The notes: generated by a model from the sequence alone, not told the origin. Shown: positions 8,094 to 16,335, numbered from the stretch's first letter. The stretch is 51,226 nt of DNA from Glycomyces albidus (GCF_009451885.1 NZ_WIAO01000034.1:1-51226); one strand, 5' to 3'. Made by a program: numbers and translations.

Positions 8094-8945
8094 TCAGGCG
8101 AGCGCGGACCTGTTGTCCCGCAGCCACTCCGCGAAGGTGCGGGCGGGTCGGCCGAGGACCCGCTCGACGTTGTTGTTCACGGTCGCCGGGGTGTTCCCGA
8201 GGTTCGCGGCGACACCGAGGAGCGAGTCCAGGACGGCTTCGGGGAACCAGTCGGGCCGGGCGTCCAGGGCCTGTTCCCGCGTGAGCTCCTCGAGCTCGAC
8301 GGGCCTGCCGAGCACTTCGGACACCTGCCGGACCGCTTCGCGCTGCGTGAGCGATTCGGGTCCGGTGATGACCAGGCTCCGGCCCCGGAACCGCTCGCGC
8401 ACCAGCAGGTCGGCGGCGACTTCGGCGACGTCTCCGAGGTGGATCGGGTTGATCTGCCACTCGGGGTAGGCGAGCGATACGCGCCCGGTGCGGATCTGCT
8501 CGGCCCAGTCGCGGAACACGTTGCTGCCCAGCCAGGACGGGTAGAGCACCGTGTGCGGGAGGCCCGATTCGCGCACGGCGGCCTCGATCGCCCGGTGGTG
8601 GACGCCGATCGGGCCGGCGTGCTCGACCGGGTCGTACGAGCCGGGGGAGGAGAGCAGCACCGCGTACTCGACTCCGGCCTGCACCGCGACGTCGAGCACG
8701 CCGCTGACGTCGCCGAAGGTCGGGTAGAGGAACATCGCGCGGACGCCGTCGAGCGCGGCCTCCGCGCCGGACGGGTCGGTGAGGTCGAGCGGGACCGCTT
8801 CGACCCCTGCGGGAACCGAGAGCCCGCTGATATCGCGGCCGGAGGCGCGGACGGTGTGACCGGCTTCAGCGAGCGCGTGCACGACGCGCGAGCCGATGTT
8901 GCCGCGGGCGCCGGTCACGAGAATGGTGCCGTCGAGAATGGTCAT
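8094..8945 (-). CDS. NAD(P)-binding NmrA/SDR-a-like protein
   Basis: 283 residues from ATG 8945, with AGGAG 11 bases upstream. The Rossmann motif TGARGNIGSRV (GxxGxxG) is near residues 9-19, and later segments (VPLDLTD, YAVLLSSPGSYDP, HHRAIEAAVRESGLPHTVLYPSWLGSN, INPIHLGDVAEVAADLL) match the atypical SDR/NmrA-like family with an HxxxE in place of the YxxxK. These proteins act as redox sensors or NAD(P)H-dependent reductases. The gene is divergent from a MarR regulator across a palindrome, a common arrangement for an oxidative- or electrophile-responsive enzyme. Confidence 0.85.
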   Translation of the reverse strand: MTILDGTILVTGARGNIGSRVVHALAEAGHTVRASGRDISGLSVPAGVEAVPLDLTDPSGAEAALDGVRAMFLYPTFGDVSGVLDVAVQAGVEYAVLLSSPGSYDPVEHAGPIGVHHRAIEAAVRESGLPHTVLYPSWLGSNVFRDWAEQIRTGRVSLAYPEWQINPIHLGDVAEVAADLLVRERFRGRSLVITGPESLTQREAVRQVSEVLGRPVELEELTREQALDARPDWFPEAVLDSLLGVAANLGNTPATVNNNVERVLGRPARTFAEWLRDNRSALA

Positions 8946-9025
8946 GTCGGGTGTCGCTCCTGGTTTCGGGGCATACGGCCGCGAGGCGCGGGAGGCGTCC
9001 TCGGGTAGCATGGCGATGGAACCTA

Positions 9026-9042
9026 TTTGCTTTGAAAGCAAA
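9026..9042. promoter_or_regulatory. MarR operator candidate
   Basis: TTTGCTTTGAAAGCAAA is a perfect 8+1+8 palindrome in the AT-rich gap between the divergent reductase (start 8945) and MarR (start 9081). Position and symmetry fit a MarR dimer controlling both genes. Confidence 0.7.
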
Positions 9043-9080
9043 GAGTATTTGACTACAAAGGTAATCTGGAAGGCGTGCCC

Positions 9081-9545
9081 GTGTCAACCCAAGGCGTCGA
9101 CGAATCGATCCGGGAACTGCTCCTGCTCATGCCCCGCATGGTCGGCCGCGCCAAGCGCCTGCCGGTTCCCGAGGTCGTCCGCTCGCTCGAACTGAGCCCG
9201 CGCCACCTCTCGCTCCTCGCGCTCCTGCTCTTCGACGGCCCCGCCACCGTGAACGACCTGGCCGCCCGCCTCGAGGTCGCACCCACCACCGTGAGCCTCA
9301 TGGTCGGCGAACTCAGCCGCAAGGACGTCCTCGAGCGCCGCGAGGACGAGACCGACCGCCGCCGCCGCATCGTCTCCATCACCGACGCGATGCGCCCCGA
9401 GATCGAAGCCTGGCTGGCGGGCAGCGCCGCCGCCTGGCGGACCGCCCTCGCGCCCCTGACCGCGGCCGAACGCCGCACCTTCGTCGACACCCTCCTCGCC
9501 TACGAACGGGCCCTTGAAGCGAACGGCGGATCCGCTACGGATTGA
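9081..9545 (+). CDS. MarR-family transcriptional regulator
   Basis: 154 residues from GTG 9081, 7 bases after GGAAGG; a GTG at 9075 is too close to that ribosome site. The wHTH is clear: LSPRHLSLLALLLFDGPATVNDLAARLEVAPTTVSLMVGEL, then the wing with RRED..DRRRRIVSITD, and flanking dimerisation helices. It probably represses itself and the divergent reductase through 9026-9042. Its last 11 bases overlap the convergent end of the protease-NTPase gene. Confidence 0.92.
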   Translation: MSTQGVDESIRELLLLMPRMVGRAKRLPVPEVVRSLELSPRHLSLLALLLFDGPATVNDLAARLEVAPTTVSLMVGELSRKDVLERREDETDRRRRIVSITDAMRPEIEAWLAGSAAAWRTALAPLTAAERRTFVDTLLAYERALEANGGSATD

Positions 9546-12174
9546 GCTCCGCGGCCTCGAGCCTGGCGAAGTCGTCTTTCAGGTCCGCGAGGTTCCGGGC
9601 CACGTCATGCTCGCGGTACACGCGCTCGACCTCCTCGAACCGCTCGCGCGCGAGGGCCGTGTGCCCCAGGGCGAGCGCAACCTTTCCGAGCCCCTGCACC
9701 GCTGAAGCCGCACCGACCGCGTCGCCACCGGTCGTGAACCTCGCCTGCGCGTCCGTGAACCGCGCCTCGGCCTCGTCCAAGTCGCCCGCGGCGAGTGCGG
9801 TGTCGCCCAGTCCGAGCAGCGCAAAAGCGATGCCGTATGCGTCTCCCTCGGACTCCGACGCCTCCAGCGCCGCAGCGAACCGAGCGGCCGCGAGCGTGAA
9901 CTCGCCCCGCAGGATCGCGACTCGCCCGAGCCCCCGCTCCAGGTAGACCAGACCGTGCGAGAACCCCGCCTCGCGGTACGCCGCGATGGCGGCCGTGTAG
10001 TGGCGCTCGGCCAGTTCGGCGTCCCCGCGCAGTTGCGCCACCTCGCCCAGCCCGCGCCGCGCGTTGCCGATGCCGCCGGGGTCTCCTGCGGTCTCCGAGC
10101 GCTCGAGCGCGGCCGCGTACCGCGCGGCCGCGTCGTCGAGTTGACCGCGCAGCCGCGCGACCTCGCCGAGTCCCCAGCGTGAGTGACCGGTCCGCCGGTC
10201 GTCTCCGCGTGCGATGTCGAGCCGCTCCGCATGCCGGAATCCGGCCTCCGCGTCGTCATACGCGCAGTACCGCAGACCGCGGTAGCCGAGGAAACGGCCG
10301 AGGTGCGCGTGCATCGCATCCTCGCCGCCGGTCGCCAGGAGGCGAATGGTGTCGGCCTCGGCCGTGAACCAGTCAGGGTCTTCGCCGAAGTCGCGGCCGA
10401 GCCGGTCGAGGTAGTGGTGGACGAGCGCGATCCGCGATGCGACGAGGTCGTCCTGCGCTTCCGCCAGATAGCAGCCGAAGACCCGCAGGAGGTCGTGCGA
10501 CCGGTACTGGCGCAGCGCGAGCTCGGTGCTGAGCCGCTTGAGGTTCCGGTCCGCGAGGCCGGCGCGGACGAGGGCGCGCATGCGCCGTTCGGCTTCGCGG
10601 AGGCCGCAGTCCATGGCGGCCGCGAGGCTGCCGAGTGTGGCACTGGCGCCCGGGTGGGCGCCGAAGGCCCGGAACGCCTGCTGCTCTTCGGGTTCGAGGC
10701 GGTTGTACGAACCGGAGAGGCGCTCGAAGAGGTCTTGGAGGTGTCGCGGGTCGGCCTGCTGCCGGGCCTCGGACGGGTCGGGCAGATCGGCGATGACCTC
10801 TTCGATGGCGACTTCCTCACCTGCGATCTCGCGGGCGTGGGTGGCGATGAGCACGGGCATGTAGAGGTCGCGCCGGATGAGCTCGGCGACGAGTCCGGGT
10901 GGGTGGTGCGCGCCCGCCAGCCGGTGGAACATGGCGATCGCGTCGGCCTCGTCCAGGACGTCGAGGCGCAGGGTCGGTTCGTCGTCGATGCGGAGGCGGT
11001 CGCGCGTGGTCACGATCGTGAAGCAGCCGTCGCCTCTGAGGAGGAGGTCGTCGAGCTGCGCCGCGCTGTCCACGTTGTCCCAGACCATCAGGATCCGCCG
11101 GTCGGCCACGGCGGCGTGCCACCGGTCGGCGCGGGCGCGGTGGTCGAGGAGCTCAACCTCGTTGGGTGTGGCCGCACCTACGCCGACGAGGACCGTACCG
11201 AGGGCGTCGGTGCTGGTGTCGGGAACCGGGCCCCGGTAGGACGCGAAGTCGTGGAAGACGCGCCCGTCGAAGCGGTCGCGGAGGCGGTCGGCGAACGCGA
11301 CTGCGAGCGCGGTCTTGCCGACGCCGCCGAACCCGCCGATCGACTGCACGACCGCGAGTCCGCCGGACTCGTCGAGGCGCGAGCGGAGTTTGTCGAGCTC
11401 GTTCCTGCGGCCGACGAAGTTCCGTCCGCTGAGCCCGGGGTTCCAGTGGTCGCGCCAGGGGCTGTCGGGGCGGCGGTCGAAGGCGGCGTCCCATTCGGTG
11501 GCGCCGTTGAAGCCGGTGACGGCGTCGACGGGGACGCCGAGCGCGGCGAGTTCGGAGAGCGGGGTGGCGAGGGCGCCGGTGGGGGCGCCGAGGCCGCGGC
11601 TGTTGTTGACGACGGCGCAGACGGCGCGGCGATCGGGGTCGATGAGCATGCCGCCTGACATGCCTTGCAGCGCATGGCCTCCCGTGAGCCACCAGAAGCC
11701 CTGGTCGTCCAGGCTCTCCCAGGTGAAGTCGACGCCGCGCAGGCGCGGCACGGACCGGTCGTTGCCGGGGTTGGGGCGGGCGGCGACGATCGCGCGCCGC
11801 CGGGCCGGGCCCGGCGGCGGGGCGGCGGCCAGGTCGAGCCGGGGGCACGGGTGGCCGTCGATGCGCCGGCCGCGGTCGTCGCGCAGTTCGATGAGCGCGA
11901 GATCGGGGCCGTCCCAGAGCCCGTCGGGGCCGGGCCGGTCGGCGGTGCGCGCGACGACCACCGCGGTGGCGGCGTTGACCTGCGGCAGTTCGGAGACGAT
12001 GCGCAGGGGCCGGCCGTCATCGACGTCCTTGACGACGTGGGCGCAGGTGAGGATGAGGCCGGGCGCGGCGATGAAGCCGGAGCCGAGGAACCCGCTGCCG
12101 TCGCCGGCGCCCTGCTCGACGCGCACCGCGAAGCGGAACAGCCTCCGGTCGTCGATCCCTACGGCGGCCATCAT
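9535..12174 (-). CDS. Trypsin-like protease - NB-ARC/STAND NTPase - TPR protein
   Basis: 879 residues; ATG 12174 overlaps the TGA of the upstream gene (ATGA). Residues about 10-215 form a trypsin-like domain with the triad visible: H46 in LTCAHVV, D91 in GPDLALIEL and S173 in LQGMSGGM. Residues about 250-520 are an NB-ARC NTPase: FVGRRNELDKL, Walker A GGFGGVGKT (K287), Walker B MVWDNVD (about 363-369) and sensor TTRDR (389-393). A helical winged region follows. From about 650 to 865 at least five TPR-like repeats recur with GxGEVAxLRG/GLGxxAL cores. STAND proteins with a protease effector are signal-triggered switches; the partner Trypco1 protein is named for this association. Antiphage or programmed-death function is inference. 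All catalytic and Walker residues look intact. Confidence 0.9.
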   Translation of the reverse strand: MMAAVGIDDRRLFRFAVRVEQGAGDGSGFLGSGFIAAPGLILTCAHVVKDVDDGRPLRIVSELPQVNAATAVVVARTADRPGPDGLWDGPDLALIELRDDRGRRIDGHPCPRLDLAAAPPPGPARRRAIVAARPNPGNDRSVPRLRGVDFTWESLDDQGFWWLTGGHALQGMSGGMLIDPDRRAVCAVVNNSRGLGAPTGALATPLSELAALGVPVDAVTGFNGATEWDAAFDRRPDSPWRDHWNPGLSGRNFVGRRNELDKLRSRLDESGGLAVVQSIGGFGGVGKTALAVAFADRLRDRFDGRVFHDFASYRGPVPDTSTDALGTVLVGVGAATPNEVELLDHRARADRWHAAVADRRILMVWDNVDSAAQLDDLLLRGDGCFTIVTTRDRLRIDDEPTLRLDVLDEADAIAMFHRLAGAHHPPGLVAELIRRDLYMPVLIATHAREIAGEEVAIEEVIADLPDPSEARQQADPRHLQDLFERLSGSYNRLEPEEQQAFRAFGAHPGASATLGSLAAAMDCGLREAERRMRALVRAGLADRNLKRLSTELALRQYRSHDLLRVFGCYLAEAQDDLVASRIALVHHYLDRLGRDFGEDPDWFTAEADTIRLLATGGEDAMHAHLGRFLGYRGLRYCAYDDAEAGFRHAERLDIARGDDRRTGHSRWGLGEVARLRGQLDDAAARYAAALERSETAGDPGGIGNARRGLGEVAQLRGDAELAERHYTAAIAAYREAGFSHGLVYLERGLGRVAILRGEFTLAAARFAAALEASESEGDAYGIAFALLGLGDTALAAGDLDEAEARFTDAQARFTTGGDAVGAASAVQGLGKVALALGHTALARERFEEVERVYREHDVARNLADLKDDFARLEAAELNP

Positions 12175-12512
12175 TCGCCGCCCGGGGACGAGCTCCATTT
12201 GAGCGTGACCTTCAGGGTCGCCGCGGCGCCGCCGCTGACGAGGAGCCCGGTGAGCCTGCCGGACTTGACGTCGGCTGCCACCCCGAACTCCACTGTGGCC
12301 TCCTGCGGCTGCACCTTCGCCCACACGTCGGCGAGTTCGCCGCTGACGGCCTCGATCATGCCGCGGATGCGTTCGAAGGACTCGGGGCCGGCCTCGCCGA
12401 TGGGCGTGAGCCCGCCGTCCCCGACGCCGGCTCGATCGGGGTCGTCGACGGTGTCGATGGTCTCGACGAGGAACTCGGCCTCGCCGACCTTGACCGGAAC
12501 CACTTGGCGCAT
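12171..12512 (-). CDS. Trypco1-domain (CU044_2847 family) protein
   Basis: 113 residues from ATG 12512, 6 bases after GGAG. The pattern VPVKVGEAEFLVET, then ERIRGMIEAVSGELADVWAK, then EATVEFGVAADVKSGRLTGLLV and a closing TLKVTLKW strand matches the small beta-rich Trypsin-co-occurring domain 1 family described in the STAND/protease conflict-system literature (Kaur, Burroughs, Iyer and Aravind). Its stop overlaps the start of the protease-NTPase gene by 4 bases, so the two are translationally coupled and probably act together, as sensor, substrate or regulator of the protease. The specific role is not known. Confidence 0.85.
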   Translation of the reverse strand: MRQVVPVKVGEAEFLVETIDTVDDPDRAGVGDGGLTPIGEAGPESFERIRGMIEAVSGELADVWAKVQPQEATVEFGVAADVKSGRLTGLLVSGGAAATLKVTLKWSSSPGGE

Positions 12513-12633
12513 AAGGATCTCCGGGGGTGTGTCGGGACCTTCTACCGTAGCAATCGGACGCCACCGGCGGGGGTTCCGAGCGCCCCGGACCGTCCGGCCG
12601 GGGCGACCGCCGCCGGCTCGGGCCCGGGGCCGG

Positions 12634-13671
12634 TCACCGCCGCGGGGGAGCGGTCGAGTCGCGGACGACGAGCGTCGTCGCGAGCTGCACGTGGTGCGAG
12701 TCGGGGACCTTGCCCGCGGCGAGCTCGATGACCGTCCGGGCGGCGACCCGGCCCATCTGGCGCAGCGGCTGCTTGACGGTGGTGAGCGGCGGCTCCATCC
12801 ACATCGCGTTGTAGGTGTCGTCGAAGCCGACGACGCTGAGGTCCCGCGGGATCTCCAGGCCGCGCCGGCGCGCGCTGCGGATGACGCCCACCGCGATGTT
12901 GTCGTTTGCGGCGAAGATCGCCGTCGGCGGGTCCGCGAGGTCGAGCATCCGGTCGGTGAGCACCGCGCCGGTCTCGGCCTCGAACTTGCCCGAACCCATG
13001 AGCGCCGGGTCGAGTTCGAGCCCGGCCGATTCGAGGGCCTCCCGGTACCCGTGCAGGCGCTCGCGCGCCGGCACCGACTGCACCGGCCCGCCCGCGAACC
13101 CGATCCTGGTGTGCCCCAAGTCGAGCAGGTGCCGCGTCGCCTGGACGCCGCCGGCCCAGTTGGTCGCGCCGAGGCTCGTCACCCGCTCGTCGAGCGGGTT
13201 GGCCGGGTCGATGACGACCAGCGGCAGGTCGGCCTGCTCGCACACGGCCATCTCCTCGGCCGTGAGCTCGGCGGTGACCACGACCAGGCCCGACGCCCCC
13301 TGCGCGGCGATCTCCTTGATCCGGTCGGCCCCGAGCGGCACCACTTGGCCGGGCCCGCCGGCCTCGAGCGAACTGGTGACCACTTCGACGTTGAGGTCCC
13401 TTGCGCCGCTGATGATCCCGTCGAGCACGTACACCGCGTACATGTTCAGGATCGTGTCGAACACGACGTGGATCGACTGGGGTCCGGGCACGTCGCGCGG
13501 CCCGGTGGTCGGGACGTAGCCGAGTTCGGCGATCGCCTCCCGGACCAGCCGCCGGGTCTCCTCGGCCACGCCGGGGCGGCCGTTGAGCACTTTGGAGGCG
13601 GTGGCCTTCGAGACGCCGGCGCGCCTGGCCACCTCGGAAAGCGTCGCGCGCGGCCGGGCCGGATCGCTCAT
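12634..13671 (-). CDS. LacI-family transcriptional regulator
   Basis: 345 residues from ATG 13671 (GAGG about 8 bases upstream); ATG 13689 is an in-frame alternative. The HTH TLSEVARRAGVSKATASKVLNGRPGV and hinge are canonical. The periplasmic-binding-like core shows GASGLVVVTAELT, HTRIGFAGG, IFAANDNIAVGV and LSVVGFDDT. It lies divergent from the SGNH hydrolases and beside two palindromic sites of the form CCGGAAACnGTTTCCGG. The effector is probably a sugar or glycoside, by analogy with actinobacterial LacI regulators; the downstream Trypco1 gene is 121 bases away on the same strand. Confidence 0.92.
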   Translation of the reverse strand: MSDPARPRATLSEVARRAGVSKATASKVLNGRPGVAEETRRLVREAIAELGYVPTTGPRDVPGPQSIHVVFDTILNMYAVYVLDGIISGARDLNVEVVTSSLEAGGPGQVVPLGADRIKEIAAQGASGLVVVTAELTAEEMAVCEQADLPLVVIDPANPLDERVTSLGATNWAGGVQATRHLLDLGHTRIGFAGGPVQSVPARERLHGYREALESAGLELDPALMGSGKFEAETGAVLTDRMLDLADPPTAIFAANDNIAVGVIRSARRRGLEIPRDLSVVGFDDTYNAMWMEPPLTTVKQPLRQMGRVAARTVIELAAGKVPDSHHVQLATTLVVRDSTAPPRR

Positions 13672-13716
13672 GTGCTGCACCTCGTCCATGTCGTGTACCG
13701 GTATTCTAGCCTCGGT

Positions 13717-13733
13717 CCGGAAACAGTTTCCGG
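13717..13733. promoter_or_regulatory. LacI operator 1
   Basis: CCGGAAACAGTTTCCGG, a perfect 8+1+8 palindrome 46 bases upstream of the lacI-type start, is a textbook LacI-type operator and suggests autoregulation. Confidence 0.75.
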
Positions 13734-13836
13734 TGTTCCCTCCCCATCCCATTACACGTTCGCCAGATGACGTGGAGATACGATCTGATCGCTCGATCGA
13801 GGCGGTCGCGCCGCGAAAATGCCGCGGAACCGGGTC

Positions 13837-13847
13837 GAAACCGTTTC
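13837..13847. promoter_or_regulatory. LacI operator 2
   Basis: GAAACCGTTTC sits in TCGAAACCGTTTCCGG. The right half matches operator 1 exactly (GTTTCCGG) and the left half is degenerate. Centres of the two sites are 117 bp apart, about 11 helical turns, which would allow looping between them. Confidence 0.65.
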
Positions 13848-13916
13848 CGGTGCACGCACGGTACCTCGCGCGACCGGAACCGGCCGCGACACCCGGCACG
13901 TCACACACGGTTCCTA

Positions 13917-13947
13917 TTGCGACACAAGGGACTTCACTGCTTATAAT
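13917..13947 (+). promoter_or_regulatory. Promoter of the first SGNH hydrolase
   Basis: A perfect -10 TATAAT (13942-13947) with TTGCGA (13917-13922) 19 bases upstream, or TGCGAC with an 18-base gap. The predicted leader to GTG 14015 is about 60 bases. A consensus -10 is uncommon in this GC-rich window. Confidence 0.6.
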
Positions 13948-14014
13948 GACGCGGTCCTCCGGCGGGGCCGCCCGAACGGCGCTTCGCCGGCCCTGTCGAC
14001 AGCAAGGAGACCCT

Positions 14015-14833
14015 GTGTCCTTCAAGGAAGGCAAGTCCGGCCGCGTGCTCGCGCGCGTGGCCGCGGTCGCGGCCGCCGCCGGCATCGGCGTCGCCGGCCT
14101 CGCCGGCCCGGCCTCGGCCGACATCACGATCCAGCAGTTCGTGGCCCTCGGCGACTCGTACGCCTCGGGCGTCGGCGCCGGCGACTACCTCGCCGACGAC
14201 GGCTGCTACCGCTCCGCCAACGCGTACGGCCCCCAGGCCGCGGCCGCCCTCGGCGAGCGCCTCTGGTTCGAGGCGTGCTCGGGCGCCCGGATCGAAGACG
14301 TGGTCGCGAACCAGCTCGACCACCTCTACCGGGTCAACACCGAGCACGTCACGATCGGCGTGGGCGGCAACGACGCCGGGTTCTCGTCCGTCCTCGGCGC
14401 CTGCGCCGGGACCGACACCGCGGTGTGCGAAGCCGCGATCGCCAACGCGCGCGACATCATCACGAACTCCCTCCCGGACGAGCTCGACGACCTCTACACC
14501 ATGGTCGAGAACCGGGCCTTCTCCGCCGAGATCGTCGTCGTGGGCAACCCGCGCCTGTTCAACGAGACCGCCTGCGCCGGCGCGCTGGCGATCACCCCGG
14601 CCGAGCAGGTGCTCCTGAACGACGCCGCCGACCTCCTCGCCGAGACCACCGCCGCCGTCGCGGCCGACCACGGCTTCGACTTCGCCGACCCGCGCGCGGC
14701 CTTCGAGGGCCACGGGGTCTGCTCGGCCGACCCGTGGATCCTCGGCTACACCGGCACCCTGGAGTCCTTCCACCCCAACGCCGCCGGCCAGGACGCCTAC
14801 ACCGAGGTCGTCCTGCCCATGCTCGACTACTAG
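14015..14833 (+). CDS. Secreted SGNH/GDSL hydrolase, copy 1
   Basis: 272 residues from GTG 14015, 5 bases after AAGGAG. A signal peptide (about 1-35, RVLARVAAVAAAAGIG...GPASA) is followed by the SGNH blocks: ALGDSYASG (Ser48), the Gly-containing ANAYGPQAA region, VGGNDAGFS (block III Asn) and SFHPNAAG (His253, block V). Four or more Cys suggest disulfides, as in Streptomyces extracellular lipases and esterases. It probably hydrolyses ester bonds in lipids or acylated polysaccharides outside the cell. It is a close paralogue of the next gene, and the palindromic sites upstream suggest control by LacI. Confidence 0.9.
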   Translation: MSFKEGKSGRVLARVAAVAAAAGIGVAGLAGPASADITIQQFVALGDSYASGVGAGDYLADDGCYRSANAYGPQAAAALGERLWFEACSGARIEDVVANQLDHLYRVNTEHVTIGVGGNDAGFSSVLGACAGTDTAVCEAAIANARDIITNSLPDELDDLYTMVENRAFSAEIVVVGNPRLFNETACAGALAITPAEQVLLNDAADLLAETTAAVAADHGFDFADPRAAFEGHGVCSADPWILGYTGTLESFHPNAAGQDAYTEVVLPMLDY

Positions 14834-14873
14834 GGCACCCTGAGCGGCGTTCGCGCGCCGCGCCGAAGGCGAC

Positions 14874-14906
14874 GAACGGCCCGCAGGCCATCCCTGCGGG
14901 CCGTTC
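14874..14906 (+). terminator. Terminator between the two SGNH genes
   Basis: GAACGGCCCGCAGG (14874-14887) and its exact complement CCTGCGGGCCGTTC (14893-14906) form a perfect 14-bp stem with a CCATC loop, about 40 bases after the stop. Confidence 0.88.
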
Positions 14907-15015
14907 CCGTCCTTCCATTGGAGGCCACCGATAGTGGACGAAGGCCCATAGAATGACGGCACCGGCGGCGGGGACCCCAGCCATTCACCGCCGCGTGGCA
15001 TCAAAAAGGAGACCT

Positions 15016-15834
15016 ATGTCCGCAATCCCCCCTAAGTCCTGGCGCGGCATCCTCACGCGCGTCGCCGCGGTGGCCGCGGCCGCCGGCATCGGCGGCGCCG
15101 CGTTCGCCGGCCCGGCCTCGGCCGACTGGTGGACGCCGCGGTACGTCGCGCTCGGCGACTCCTACGTCTCCGGCGTCGGCGCCGGCGACTACGAGGACAC
15201 GACCTGCTACCGCTCCGCGAACGCCTACCCGGTGCTCGCGGCCGAAGCGGTCGGCGCGCAGCTCTCGTTCGACGCCTGCTCGGGCGCCCGGGTCGAGGAC
15301 GTCGTCGCCGAGCAGCTCGGCAACCTGACCTGGCGCACTCGCGAGGTCACGATCGGCGTGGGCGGCAACGACGCCGGCTTCTCGACGGTCCTCGGCGCCT
15401 GCGCCGGGACCGACACCGCGCTGTGCCAGGCCGCGATCGCGAACGCGCAGAGCATCATCACCGACTCGCTCCCGGCGGAGCTCGACGACCTCTACACCCG
15501 GGTCGAGAACCGCTCGCCGTGGGCCGACGTCACCGTCGTGGGGAACCCGCGCCTCTTCAGCGGCGCCACCTGCTCCGGCTCGCTCGCGATCACGCCGGAC
15601 GAGCAGGCCCTGCTGAACGAGACCGCCGACCTCCTCGCGGACACCACCGCGAGCGTCGCCGCCGACCACGGCTTCGAGTTCGCCGACGTCCGCGACGCCT
15701 TCGTCGGACACGAGGTCTGCACCTCCGACCCGTGGATCCTCGGGTACACGGGCACCCTGGAGTCCTTCCACGCGAACGCCGCCGGCCAGGCCGCGTACGC
15801 GGAGGTCGTGACCCCGTACCTCGAGGACTGCTGA
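15016..15834 (+). CDS. Secreted SGNH/GDSL hydrolase, copy 2
   Basis: 272 residues from ATG 15016, 4 bases after AAGGAG. It has the same length and layout as copy 1: signal peptide to ASA (about 36), ALGDSYVSG (Ser49), VGGNDAGFSTVLGACAGTDTA, and SFHANAAG (His252). Most of the mature chain is identical or similar to copy 1, including the Cys positions, so the pair arose by tandem duplication. The first substrate-facing segment (DWWTPRY versus DITIQQF) and the block V residue after His (Ala versus Pro) differ, so specificity may have diverged. A strong terminator precedes it, so it needs its own promoter; a TAGAAT at 14949-14954 is a candidate -10. Confidence 0.9.
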   Translation: MSAIPPKSWRGILTRVAAVAAAAGIGGAAFAGPASADWWTPRYVALGDSYVSGVGAGDYEDTTCYRSANAYPVLAAEAVGAQLSFDACSGARVEDVVAEQLGNLTWRTREVTIGVGGNDAGFSTVLGACAGTDTALCQAAIANAQSIITDSLPAELDDLYTRVENRSPWADVTVVGNPRLFSGATCSGSLAITPDEQALLNETADLLADTTASVAADHGFEFADVRDAFVGHEVCTSDPWILGYTGTLESFHANAAGQAAYAEVVTPYLEDC

Positions 15835-15844
15835 GTCCTCGGTC

Positions 15845-15875
15845 GACCGGCCCGCGGGGTTCCCGCGGGCCGGTC
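15845..15875 (+). terminator. Terminator after the second SGNH gene
   Basis: GACCGGCCCGCGGG (15845-15858) pairs perfectly with CCCGCGGGCCGGTC (15862-15875) around GTT, 11 bases after the stop. Confidence 0.88.
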
Positions 15876-15909
15876 CGCTTTCCCGGGCCCGTCCTGGGAG
15901 AATCCGGGC

Positions 15910-16323
15910 ATGCCGCGACGATCCCGAACACCCGCCCGGCCGGCCGCCTGCCCCTGCGGTTCCGGTGCGGCCTACGCCGCCTGCTGCGGCCGCTTCCACT
16001 CCGGCGCCGCGAAGGCCCCGACCGCCGAGGCCCTCATGCGCTCGCGCTACAGCGCCTTCGCCGTCGGCGACGAGGCGTACCTCCTGCGCACGTGGCATCC
16101 GGAGACCCGGCCCGAACGGCTCGACCTCGCCGCGGACGCCCGCACGTGGACCGGTCTCGAAATCCTCGAGGCGACCGGCGGGACTCCGCTCCACACGACC
16201 GGCACCGTCCGCTTCCGGGCGCACTTCACGGATGCCGACGGCCCGGGCTCGCAGACCGAGAACAGCGTGTTCGAGCGGCTGGGCGGAGACTGGCTGTATG
16301 TGGATGCGCTCGCGATCGAGTAG
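15910..16323 (+). CDS. YchJ-like (UPF0225) SEC-C/zinc-binding protein
   Basis: 137 residues from ATG 15910, 9 bases after GGGAG. The N-terminal CPCGSGAAYAACCGRFH is a SEC-C-like zinc motif (CxCGSG...CC). It is followed by the family signature AEALMRSRYSAFAVGDEAYLLRTWHPETRP and a cystatin/NTF2-like beta region ending in FRAHF...NSVFERLGGDWLYVD. Family members are about 130-155 residues, so this one is full length. The molecular role is unknown. It sits alone between a terminator and a repeat array. Confidence 0.88.
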   Translation: MPRRSRTPARPAACPCGSGAAYAACCGRFHSGAAKAPTAEALMRSRYSAFAVGDEAYLLRTWHPETRPERLDLAADARTWTGLEILEATGGTPLHTTGTVRFRAHFTDADGPGSQTENSVFERLGGDWLYVDALAIE

Positions 16324-16335
16324 GTGGCGAGCCGG

